The position numbers and the translations under genes were made by a program. The notes beneath the pieces are model-generated. The model saw only the letters and a program-made list of their open reading frames with translations, had not been told where the DNA came from and did no database searches. From Bacillota bacterium (GTDB taxonomy: Bacteria > Bacillota > Clostridia > Peptostreptococcales > Anaerovoracaceae), in the NCBI GenBank assembly GCA_017386805.1, contig JAFOGM010000250.1:1-5176 (forward strand): a stretch of 5,176 nucleotides of DNA, written 5' to 3'. Below are positions 1-5,176 of this stretch, piece by piece (the first letter of the stretch is position 1; every line of letters starts with the position of its first letter).

Positions 1-5
1 AATTT

Positions 6-12
6 AAGGAGG
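6..12 (+). promoter_or_regulatory. Shine-Dalgarno site that sets the kdd start
   Basis: AAGGAGG at 6-12 is a near-perfect ribosome site. An ATG at 13 directly abuts it and cannot be used with this site. The in-frame ATG at 22 sits nine bases after it, which is the usual spacing, so translation of kdd very probably starts at 22. Confidence 0.85.
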
Positions 13-21
13 ATGAACATC

Positions 22-1086
22 ATGCAGAAAAAAGGATGCCCTTACGGAACTCACCGTGTAATTTCCCCCGTTGGCGTTTTACCGCAGCCGGCTGACAAGG
101 TTGACAACACCATGGAAATCTACGATAACGAAGTACTGATCAACGTACAGACTCTGAACGTTGACTCCGCTTCCTTCACCGAAATCGTTAGAAGATCCTG
201 CGATGGTAAGAAGCCCGCTGACATCACCACCGAAGAAGATATGAACAAGATCAAGGAAACCATGCTGAGCATCGTTGCTAACGCTGGTAAGCACAAGAAT
301 CCCTGGACTGGTTCCGGCGGTATGCTGATCGGTACCGTTGAACAGATCGGTGAAAACTATGTTGGCGACCTGAAGGTTGGCGACAAGATCGCTACTCTGG
401 TTTCCCTGTCCCTGACTCCGCTGGTAATCGATGAAATCATCGAAATGAGACCTGCTATCGACCAGGTTGACATCAAGGGTCACGCTATCCTGTTCCAGTC
501 CGGTATTTACGCTGTAATTCCCGACGATATGCCGGAAAACCTGGCTCTGTCCGTTCTGGACGTTGCTGGTGCTCCTGCACAGACTGCTAAGCTGGTTAAG
601 TCCGGTGACACCGTTCTGGTTATCGGTGGCGGCGGTAAGTCCGGTATGCTGTGCATGTACGAAGCTAAGAAGAGAGCTGGCGTAACCGGTAAGGTTATCT
701 GCATCGCTACTCCGAGATCCGCTAAGAGAGCTGAAAGCCTGGGCTTCGCTGACCACGTACTGGTTTGCGACGCTACCAACGCTGTTGAAGTTTACAACGC
801 AATCATGGAAGTTACCGACGGTAAGCTGTGCGACGTTGTAATCAACTGCGTATCCATCGAAAACACCGAAATGGCTTCCATCCTGGCTACCAAGGATGAT
901 GGTACCGTATACTTCTTCTCCATGGCTACCAACTTCGTAAAGGCTGCTCTGGGTGCAGAAGGCGTAGGTAAGGACGTTAACATGATCGTAGGTAACGGTT
1001 ACTGCAAGGGCCACGCTGCAATCGCTCTGCAGGAAATGAGAGAAAGTGAAGTTCTGAGAAACATCTTCACCGAACTGTTCGCTTAA
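22..1086 (+). CDS. kdd: L-erythro-3,5-diaminohexanoate dehydrogenase (Kdd)
   Basis: This enzyme (EC 1.4.1.11) of lysine fermentation oxidatively deaminates 3,5-diaminohexanoate to 5-amino-3-oxohexanoate with NAD+, in the cytoplasm. The product is 354 residues from ATG 22, close to the usual family length of about 350. It has a medium-chain-dehydrogenase-like layout. The N-terminal part (about 1-190) includes a glycine-rich stretch, NPWTGSGG, near residue 93. A Rossmann domain follows, with the nucleotide loop GGGGKSG at 202-208 inside VLVIGGGGKSGMLC. The C-terminal part ends IFTELFA. The classical structural zinc cysteine cluster of alcohol dehydrogenases is absent. The gene lies directly before kamA, the known neighbour of kdd. 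Codon use is very restricted: Leu is almost always CTG, Arg AGA and Glu GAA, which suggests high expression. An in-frame ATG at 13 would add three residues but overlaps the ribosome site region. The family call rests on sequence pattern plus operon context. Confidence 0.92.
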   Translation: MQKKGCPYGTHRVISPVGVLPQPADKVDNTMEIYDNEVLINVQTLNVDSASFTEIVRRSCDGKKPADITTEEDMNKIKETMLSIVANAGKHKNPWTGSGGMLIGTVEQIGENYVGDLKVGDKIATLVSLSLTPLVIDEIIEMRPAIDQVDIKGHAILFQSGIYAVIPDDMPENLALSVLDVAGAPAQTAKLVKSGDTVLVIGGGGKSGMLCMYEAKKRAGVTGKVICIATPRSAKRAESLGFADHVLVCDATNAVEVYNAIMEVTDGKLCDVVINCVSIENTEMASILATKDDGTVYFFSMATNFVKAALGAEGVGKDVNMIVGNGYCKGHAAIALQEMRESEVLRNIFTELFA

Positions 1087-1121
1087 TCCAATACCTAACC
1101 GTCATACACTCACAGACATTC

Positions 1122-1151
1122 ATGGACCGGCAGGTTCTGCCTGCCGGCCAT
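1122..1151 (+). promoter_or_regulatory. GC-rich stem-loop between kdd and kamA
   Basis: CCGGCAGG (1127-1134) pairs perfectly with CCTGCCGG (1140-1147) around a five-base loop. The helix continues as ATGG/CCAT (1122-1125 with 1148-1151) if A1126 is bulged, giving 12 pairs. What follows is TGATATGTATATG, not a run of T, so it is not a typical intrinsic terminator. Likely roles are protection of the upstream kdd message from 3' exonucleases, a processing site, or partial termination. The structure is seen in the sequence; the role is inferred. Confidence 0.7.
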
Positions 1152-1155
1152 TGAT

Positions 1156-1175
1156 ATGTATATGAAATGTATATG
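1156..1175 (+). repeat. 9-base direct repeat ATGTATATG, 11-base period
   Basis: ATGTATATG occurs at 1156-1164 and again at 1167-1175, so the copies are offset by 11 bases, about one helical turn. It lies in an AT-rich stretch just before the kamA ribosome site. It could be a protein-binding site or simply low-complexity sequence that leaves the ribosome site unstructured. Confidence 0.4.
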
Positions 1176-1181
1176 TAAATT

Positions 1182-1188
1182 AAAGGAG
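1182..1188 (+). promoter_or_regulatory. kamA Shine-Dalgarno site
   Basis: AAAGGAG lies ten bases before the ATG at 1199 in an AT-rich, probably unstructured stretch. It supports 1199 as the start of kamA. Confidence 0.8.
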
Positions 1189-1198
1189 AACACTAACA

Positions 1199-2458
1199 AT
1201 GGCTGAAATCAGAAACTTCAGAGACATCGAACTCTGGAAGGACGTAACTGACGAACAGTGGAACGACTGGCACTGGCAGATCGAAAACAGAATCACTACC
1301 CTGGAAGAACTGAAGCAGGTTATCAACATGACTCCGGAAGAAGAAGCAGACATCGCTGCTGTTGCTGCATCCTTCCGTCTGGGTATCACCCCGTACTATG
1401 CTGCTCTGATGGATCCCGATGATCCGAGATGCCCGGTTCGTATGCAGGCTGTTCCGACTTCCGCAGAACTGCACAGAGGCGAAGCTGACATGCTGGACCC
1501 CCTGCACGAAGACGAAGACTCTCCGGCTCCTGGCCTGACTCACAGATATCCTGACAGAGTACTGTTCCTGATCACTGACCAGTGCTCCATGTACTGCCGT
1601 CACTGCACCAGAAGAAGAATGGCTGGTGAAACCGATGGTGCTAGATCCATGGAAGACATCGATAAGTGCATCGAGTACATCAGAAAGACCCCGGTAGTAA
1701 GAGACGTTCTGCTGTCCGGTGGTGACGCTCTGTGCGTAGAAGATGATGTACTGGAATATATCTTCTCCAAGCTGAGAGAAATCCCGCACGTTGAAATCGT
1801 TCGTATCGGTTCCAGAACTCCGGTTGTTATGCCGCAGAGAATCACCGACGATCTGGTTAACATGCTGAAGAAGTATCACCCGGTATGGCTGAACACTCAC
1901 TTCAACCACAAGAAGGAACTGACCGCTGAAGCTAAGGAAGCTTGCAAGAAGCTGGCTGACGCTGGTATTCCTCTGGGCAACCAGTCCGTACTGCTGAGAG
2001 GCGTTAACGACTGCCCGCACATCATGAGAGAACTGGTTCACGAACTGGTTAAGAACAGAGTAAGACCGTACTACATCTATCAGTGCGACCTGTCTCTGGG
2101 TATTGAACACTTCAGAACACCGGTATCCAAGGGTATCGAAATCATCGAAGGTCTGCGTGGCCACACTTCCGGTTATGCAGTTCCGACCTTCGTAGTAGAC
2201 GCTCCGGGCGGCGGCGGTAAGACTCCGGTTATGCCTCAGTACGTAATTTCCCAGGCTCCTGGTAAGGTTATCCTGAGAAACTACGAAGGCGTAATCACCA
2301 CTTACACCGAACCCGAACACCTGCCGAAGCTGGCTTGCACCTGCGACGTATGCACCGGTAAGAAGACCTACGAATACGAAGGTGTTGCTGGTCTGCTGAG
2401 AGGTCAGAGACTGGCTATGGAACCGCAGGATCTGCTGCGTCACAAGAGAAACAAGTAG
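1199..2458 (+). CDS. kamA: L-lysine 2,3-aminomutase (KamA), radical SAM/PLP enzyme
   Basis: KamA (EC 5.4.3.2) interconverts L-lysine and L-beta-lysine using a [4Fe-4S] cluster, S-adenosylmethionine and PLP. It catalyses the first step of lysine fermentation in the cytoplasm. The product has 419 residues, against 416 for the Clostridium subterminale enzyme. The radical-SAM motif CSMYCRHC spans 129-136, with Cys129, Cys133 and Cys136 as cluster ligands. The SAM-side SGGDAL motif is at 173-178. PGGGGK at 336-341 places the PLP lysine at Lys341. Arg138, Asp297 and Asp334 match the substrate-binding Arg134, Asp293 and Asp330 of the C. subterminale structure. Cys272 and Cys380/Cys382/Cys385 (pattern CxCxxC) match its intersubunit zinc ligands, so both oligomerisation and catalysis look intact. 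The N-terminal ELWKDVTDEQWNDWHWQ segment is typical of the family. The gene is preceded by a good ribosome site and separated from kdd by 112 bases. Codon use is as restricted as in kdd. The long N-terminal part and location next to kdd and kamBC separate it from EpmB/YjeK-type paralogues. Confidence 0.98.
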   Translation: MAEIRNFRDIELWKDVTDEQWNDWHWQIENRITTLEELKQVINMTPEEEADIAAVAASFRLGITPYYAALMDPDDPRCPVRMQAVPTSAELHRGEADMLDPLHEDEDSPAPGLTHRYPDRVLFLITDQCSMYCRHCTRRRMAGETDGARSMEDIDKCIEYIRKTPVVRDVLLSGGDALCVEDDVLEYIFSKLREIPHVEIVRIGSRTPVVMPQRITDDLVNMLKKYHPVWLNTHFNHKKELTAEAKEACKKLADAGIPLGNQSVLLRGVNDCPHIMRELVHELVKNRVRPYYIYQCDLSLGIEHFRTPVSKGIEIIEGLRGHTSGYAVPTFVVDAPGGGGKTPVMPQYVISQAPGKVILRNYEGVITTYTEPEHLPKLACTCDVCTGKKTYEYEGVAGLLRGQRLAMEPQDLLRHKRNK

Positions 2459-2488
2459 TTTGAACTCTACTTATTATTAAGTGAATGA

Positions 2489-2521
2489 TTATGGGGCAGA
2501 GAAATCTGCCCCTAACCATAA
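2489..2521 (+). promoter_or_regulatory. Hairpin with GAAA tetraloop before kamB
   Basis: GGGGCAGA (2493-2500) pairs perfectly with TCTGCCCC (2505-2512) around a GAAA (GNRA-type) tetraloop at 2501-2504, a very stable fold. TTAT (2489-2492) can also pair with ATAA (2518-2521) across a five-base bulge. That would tie up the first two bases of the kamB ribosome site AAGGAG (2520-2525). No T-run follows, so it is probably not an intrinsic terminator. A role in lowering kamB translation or in stabilising the kamA 3' end is inferred. Confidence 0.72.
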
Positions 2522-2525
2522 GGAG
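2520..2525 (+). promoter_or_regulatory. kamB Shine-Dalgarno site
   Basis: AAGGAG ends eight bases before the ATG at 2534 and sets that start. The next in-frame ATG, at 2588, would cut into the P-loop and is unlikely. The site directly abuts the upstream hairpin, which may limit its access. Confidence 0.75.
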
Positions 2526-2533
2526 AATCCCCC

Positions 2534-3553
2534 ATGGGCTTATTGTACGAGTTACAGAAAAAATACAAGACGGTTTCCATTGTAGGGATGGCAAAAAACG
2601 CTGGGAAGACCACCGCGCTGAACTACCTGATCGAGGAGGCAATGGACGAAGGTTTACGTCTGGGAATTACCTCCATCGGCCGTGACGGAGAAACACAGGA
2701 CCTTGTGACCGGAACGGAAAAACCGAGGATCTACCTCGATGAAGATACGATCGTAACAGTTCCGACGCAGCTGTATGAACTGGCTGACGCCGGTCTGGAA
2801 ATTCTCAAGAAGACGAAGTACTCCACCCCGATGGGTCCCCTGCTGATCTGCAGGGTTGCCGACAGCGGGTATGTACAGATTGCCGGACCGCCTGCGGCTA
2901 TGGACACCAAGCGCGTGTGCGAAGAAATGTTCGGCTATGGCTGTGAAATGATCCTGATCGATGGCGCGATCGACAGAAAGTCCATCGCATCTCCGGAAAC
3001 TTCCGAAGCGATCATTTTATCCACCGGTGCAGTGCTGTCCAGAAGCATGCGCAAGGTTGTGGACGAAACAGCGCACATTGTAAACCTGTATTCCACCCCT
3101 GAGATGGAAGAAGGACCTGCAAGAACCTTAATTGAAGAAAACAACTTCGACGACAAGATCATGCTCGTTGACAAAAACGGGAATGTGAAGAAGCTGGATC
3201 TGGCTACAGGTCTGGGTTCGTCGAGATTTATAGATGACGAGATCGATGAAGATACCGAGTATGTTTACATCCCCGGTGCCTTCACCAACAGTGTTATTAC
3301 CGATATCAATCCCAAGAAGCTGAAGAGAGTCCGCTTCATTCTGAAGAATCCTACAAAGATTTTCCTGAGTGTGATGGACTGGGGCCTCTGGAGAAAAAAA
3401 GGCATGAGAATCAATGTTCTGCAGAACATTGAGATCGCGGCGATCACCGTAAATCCGTGGGCGCCGAGCGGTTACACTTTCGATCGTGAGGCTCTGATGG
3501 CTGCCATGCAGGAAGCCATTCCCGATCTGCCGATCATCGACGTAAGAGTGTAG
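2534..3553 (+). CDS. kamB: KamB, P-loop subunit of the lysine 5,6-aminomutase reactivase
   Basis: The 339-residue product begins with a short helix and strand, then a Walker A loop GMAKNAGKT at 18-26 (Lys25, Thr26). A switch-like TSIGRDGE follows at 46-53, and a Walker B-like strand MILIDGAID is centred on Asp143. This is the core of a SIMIBI/MinD-like or MobB-like nucleotide-binding fold. The C-terminal half (about 200-339) has no familiar motif; it contains NPWAPSGYTFD at 307-317. No signal peptide or membrane segment is seen, so it is probably cytosolic. In lysine-fermenting bacteria a gene of this type sits between kamA and kamC and is named kamB. The pair is assigned to reactivation of the B12-dependent aminomutase KamDE. 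It is followed 16 bases later by kamC, which implies co-expression. Codon use is looser than in kdd and kamA (TTA, AAA, GAG and CGC all appear). Whether this P-loop hydrolyses ATP or GTP cannot be read from the sequence. Confidence 0.88.
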   Translation: MGLLYELQKKYKTVSIVGMAKNAGKTTALNYLIEEAMDEGLRLGITSIGRDGETQDLVTGTEKPRIYLDEDTIVTVPTQLYELADAGLEILKKTKYSTPMGPLLICRVADSGYVQIAGPPAAMDTKRVCEEMFGYGCEMILIDGAIDRKSIASPETSEAIILSTGAVLSRSMRKVVDETAHIVNLYSTPEMEEGPARTLIEENNFDDKIMLVDKNGNVKKLDLATGLGSSRFIDDEIDEDTEYVYIPGAFTNSVITDINPKKLKRVRFILKNPTKIFLSVMDWGLWRKKGMRINVLQNIEIAAITVNPWAPSGYTFDREALMAAMQEAIPDLPIIDVRV

Positions 3554-3555
3554 TT

Positions 3556-3561
3556 GGGAGG
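3556..3561 (+). promoter_or_regulatory. kamC Shine-Dalgarno site
   Basis: GGGAGG starts two bases after the kamB stop codon and lies eight bases before the ATG at 3570. An in-frame ATG at 3576 is also possible but is too far from the site, so 3570 is preferred. The tight gap fits translational coupling with kamB. Confidence 0.75.
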
Positions 3562-3569
3562 ACCTGAAT

Positions 3570-5176
3570 ATGATTATGGGATCGAACCGCCGTCTGGCCA
3601 ATGTGAAGACCAGACGCGAGGTGGGTCTTGATTACGTGATGCAGAGCATCGATCTGAACACTCCCTTCGGGAAGAATCAGCTGAAAGAAATCAAGCCCTA
3701 CTATCCTGGTCAGGAAGCGGAACTGAATGCGGAATTCGACAAGATGGAGCAGATGGTCTGCTTTGTTCAGGAGAACGCCAAGTTCGTGGAACAGATCCAG
3801 GAACTGTTCATGGAGATCAAGGATGTGTCCTACTCCATTGAACGGGCAAAAACACAGACGCTTTCTGTGGTGGAAATTTACGAAATCAAGAGCTTACTGC
3901 TTTGCATGAGACGCCTTCAGCAGCTCTCGGTGAAAGACGAAACGCTTTTGATCCCGGCGGAATACCAGCTGGAAGATACAACGGATCTTCTGGACGTTCT
4001 GGATCCCCGCCGTGACCGTATCAACACCTTCTACATTTATGATGAATTTTCTGAACTGATCCGTGAACTTCGCGGAAAGAAGCGCGAACTGGAAATCGCC
4101 ATTCGCAAGGAACAGAAAGTCAGACGAGAAGAGATCCGAAAGGAATATGGAATCAACCTGACTCCGAAATTCGACATCTCCGTCTCGAAAAACAATAAAG
4201 ATTTTGAAAAAATCCAGTCCATTGAAGATCTGGAAATGGTGGATCAGGACTACATGTCCGCAACCTTCCAGCTGAAGGCCAACGAGGTCGTCTACGGTTA
4301 TATGAAGCAGATGGACGAACTGGTGGTCCTGATGGACGAAGAGGAAGAACGGATCCGAAAGGATATTTCCCTGGAAATTTCCGGTCGTGAAGAGACTCTG
4401 AAGCACAACTGCGACAGAATCGGAGCTCTGGATCTGGCGCTTGGAAAAGCGCTGTTTGCCGTAGCTCATGAATGCACCAGACCGGAGATCGTTTCCGAGC
4501 ATATCCTGGAAATCGAAGAAGGACGAAACCTTCAGGTAGAAGGGATCCTGAAATCCAAAGGAAAGACCTACTGTCCCGTATCCATCGGTCTGAAGCAGGG
4601 TGTTACCTGCATCACCGGTGCCAACATGGGCGGTAAGACCATTTCCCTGAAGCTGTCCGGTCAGGTGATGATCCTGACGCAGTACGGATTCTTCGTTCCG
4701 GCAAAGCACGCCCGCGTGGGTCTGTCCAATTACATGCAGATCCTGGTGGGTGACAGCCAGTCTGTGGAACGTGGCTTATCCACCTTCGGCAGCGAAATGG
4801 AAGAACTGAAGTTCATGCTGGATAACAGCGTGGACAGAACGCTTCTTTTGATCGATGAGATCGCCTCCGGCACCAATCCGGTGGAAGGCTTGGCTCTGTC
4901 CAAGTCCCTGGTGGACTATCTCATGAAAAAACCGTATATTGCCCTCATGACGACGCATTTTGAGACCGTAACGGAAAAGGAAGGCGTGGTGAATATGCAG
5001 GTGAGAGGACTTGCTGATGCGAATTTCACCCTTCTGAACCGCGAGATCCAATATGCCAAGAAGAGTGAGCGGATCAATATAATTTCGAAATATATGGACT
5101 ATCGTCTGTATAGAGTAGAGAAACAGGGCGAAGTACCTAAAGATGCTCTGAATATTGCGAAGATGCTGGGAATCAG
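3570..5176 (+). CDS. kamC: KamC, MutS-like ATPase of the aminomutase reactivase (partial, 3' end outside window)
   Basis: The frame is open from ATG 3570 to the window edge, giving 535 full codons with no stop. Residues 1-160 resemble no domain I recognise. Two charged, probably coiled-coil helical stretches follow (about 162-195 and 225-295), the second ending in LDLALGKALFAVAHE, which resembles the MutS core/lever region. The C-terminal ATPase is clearly MutS-type ABC. Walker A is GANMGGKT at 350-357 (MutS has GPNMGGKS/T), the signature is STFGSEM at 404-410, Walker B is LLLIDEIASGT with Asp429 and Glu430, and the H-loop is MTTHF with His463. The N-terminal mismatch-recognition domain of MutS (Phe-X-Glu) is absent, so a mismatch-repair role is unlikely. 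The last visible residues, PKDALNIAKMLGI, resemble the closing helix of the family, so little seems to be missing. By operon position it is KamC, which with KamB is assigned to ATP-driven reactivation of the B12-dependent beta-lysine 5,6-aminomutase. Codon use is unrestricted, unlike kdd and kamA. Confidence 0.92.
   Translation, partial: MIMGSNRRLANVKTRREVGLDYVMQSIDLNTPFGKNQLKEIKPYYPGQEAELNAEFDKMEQMVCFVQENAKFVEQIQELFMEIKDVSYSIERAKTQTLSVVEIYEIKSLLLCMRRLQQLSVKDETLLIPAEYQLEDTTDLLDVLDPRRDRINTFYIYDEFSELIRELRGKKRELEIAIRKEQKVRREEIRKEYGINLTPKFDISVSKNNKDFEKIQSIEDLEMVDQDYMSATFQLKANEVVYGYMKQMDELVVLMDEEEERIRKDISLEISGREETLKHNCDRIGALDLALGKALFAVAHECTRPEIVSEHILEIEEGRNLQVEGILKSKGKTYCPVSIGLKQGVTCITGANMGGKTISLKLSGQVMILTQYGFFVPAKHARVGLSNYMQILVGDSQSVERGLSTFGSEMEELKFMLDNSVDRTLLLIDEIASGTNPVEGLALSKSLVDYLMKKPYIALMTTHFETVTEKEGVVNMQVRGLADANFTLLNREIQYAKKSERINIISKYMDYRLYRVEKQGEVPKDALNIAKMLGI

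Noticed and set aside
13..24. kdd start at the ATG at 13
   Set aside because: It abuts AAGGAGG with no spacing; the ATG at 22 has nine-base spacing.
79..1014. A 311-codon open frame antisense to kdd
   Set aside because: Same cause: it is codon-aligned with kdd, which avoids TTA, CTA and TCA. No ribosome site or family resemblance was seen.
1193..2443. A 416-codon open frame antisense to kamA
   Set aside because: It is in codon register with kamA, so its stops would be sense TTA, CTA or TCA codons, which kamA avoids. The frame is a by-product of biased codon use; the translation is low-complexity-like and has no recognisable motif.
2493..2512. Intrinsic terminator after kamA
   Set aside because: The helix is strong but is followed by TAACCATAAGG rather than a T-run, and kamB follows at once with a good ribosome site. 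A regulatory or processing hairpin fits better.
2485..2685. A small + strand frame starting before kamB
   Set aside because: It overlaps kamB out of frame, runs through the hairpin and has no ribosome site of its own. The kamB frame carries the P-loop.
3894..4709. A 271-codon open frame antisense to kamC
   Set aside because: It is codon-aligned with kamC and lies in a stretch free of TTA, CTA and TCA. The sense frame carries clear MutS-type motifs and a continuous reading frame.
3570..5176. A DNA mismatch repair gene (mutS or mutS2)
   Set aside because: No mismatch-reading N-terminal domain is present, and no Smr nuclease domain can be seen up to the window edge. The operon context and Walker variants fit KamC.

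Overview
The window holds the central part of a lysine fermentation operon, and all genes read on the + strand. In order they are kdd (3,5-diaminohexanoate dehydrogenase), kamA (lysine 2,3-aminomutase), kamB (P-loop partner of the aminomutase reactivase) and kamC (MutS-like ATPase, cut by the right edge of the window). This composition and order are known from lysine-fermenting anaerobes such as Fusobacterium nucleatum and Clostridium (Acetoanaerobium) sticklandii. The radical-SAM aminomutase, the AGGAGG-type ribosome sites, roughly balanced base composition and the strong AGA/CGT arginine preference suggest an anaerobic, amino-acid-fermenting member of the Clostridia. I cannot name a genus from sequence alone.

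Layout: 1-21 is a leader with a strong Shine-Dalgarno site. Positions 22-1086 are kdd. Positions 1087-1198 are a spacer with a GC-rich stem-loop, a 9-base direct repeat and the kamA ribosome site. Positions 1199-2458 are kamA. Positions 2459-2533 are a second spacer with a perfect 8-bp hairpin capped by a GAAA tetraloop. Positions 2534-3553 are kamB. A 16-base gap then leads to kamC, which runs from 3570 off the window at 5176 and probably lacks only its last few dozen residues. No RNA gene, mobile element, CRISPR array or operon-ending terminator was seen.

How the genes work together: KamA moves the alpha-amino group of L-lysine to C3, giving L-beta-lysine. A B12-dependent beta-lysine 5,6-aminomutase (KamDE, not in the window and expected just downstream) converts this to 3,5-diaminohexanoate. 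Kdd then deaminates that oxidatively to 5-amino-3-oxohexanoate. A cleavage enzyme (Kce, expected just upstream) would send this product on toward butyrate and acetate. KamB and KamC are thought to keep the B12 mutase alive by exchanging damaged cofactor at the cost of ATP.

Two points stand out. The first is the pairing of a MutS-fold ATPase with a small P-loop protein in a purely metabolic operon. The second is a sharp step between the two metabolic enzymes, which use a very restricted codon set, and the two maintenance proteins, which do not. A stable hairpin without a U-tract lies in the spacer on each side of kamA, which would suit unequal expression within one transcript.
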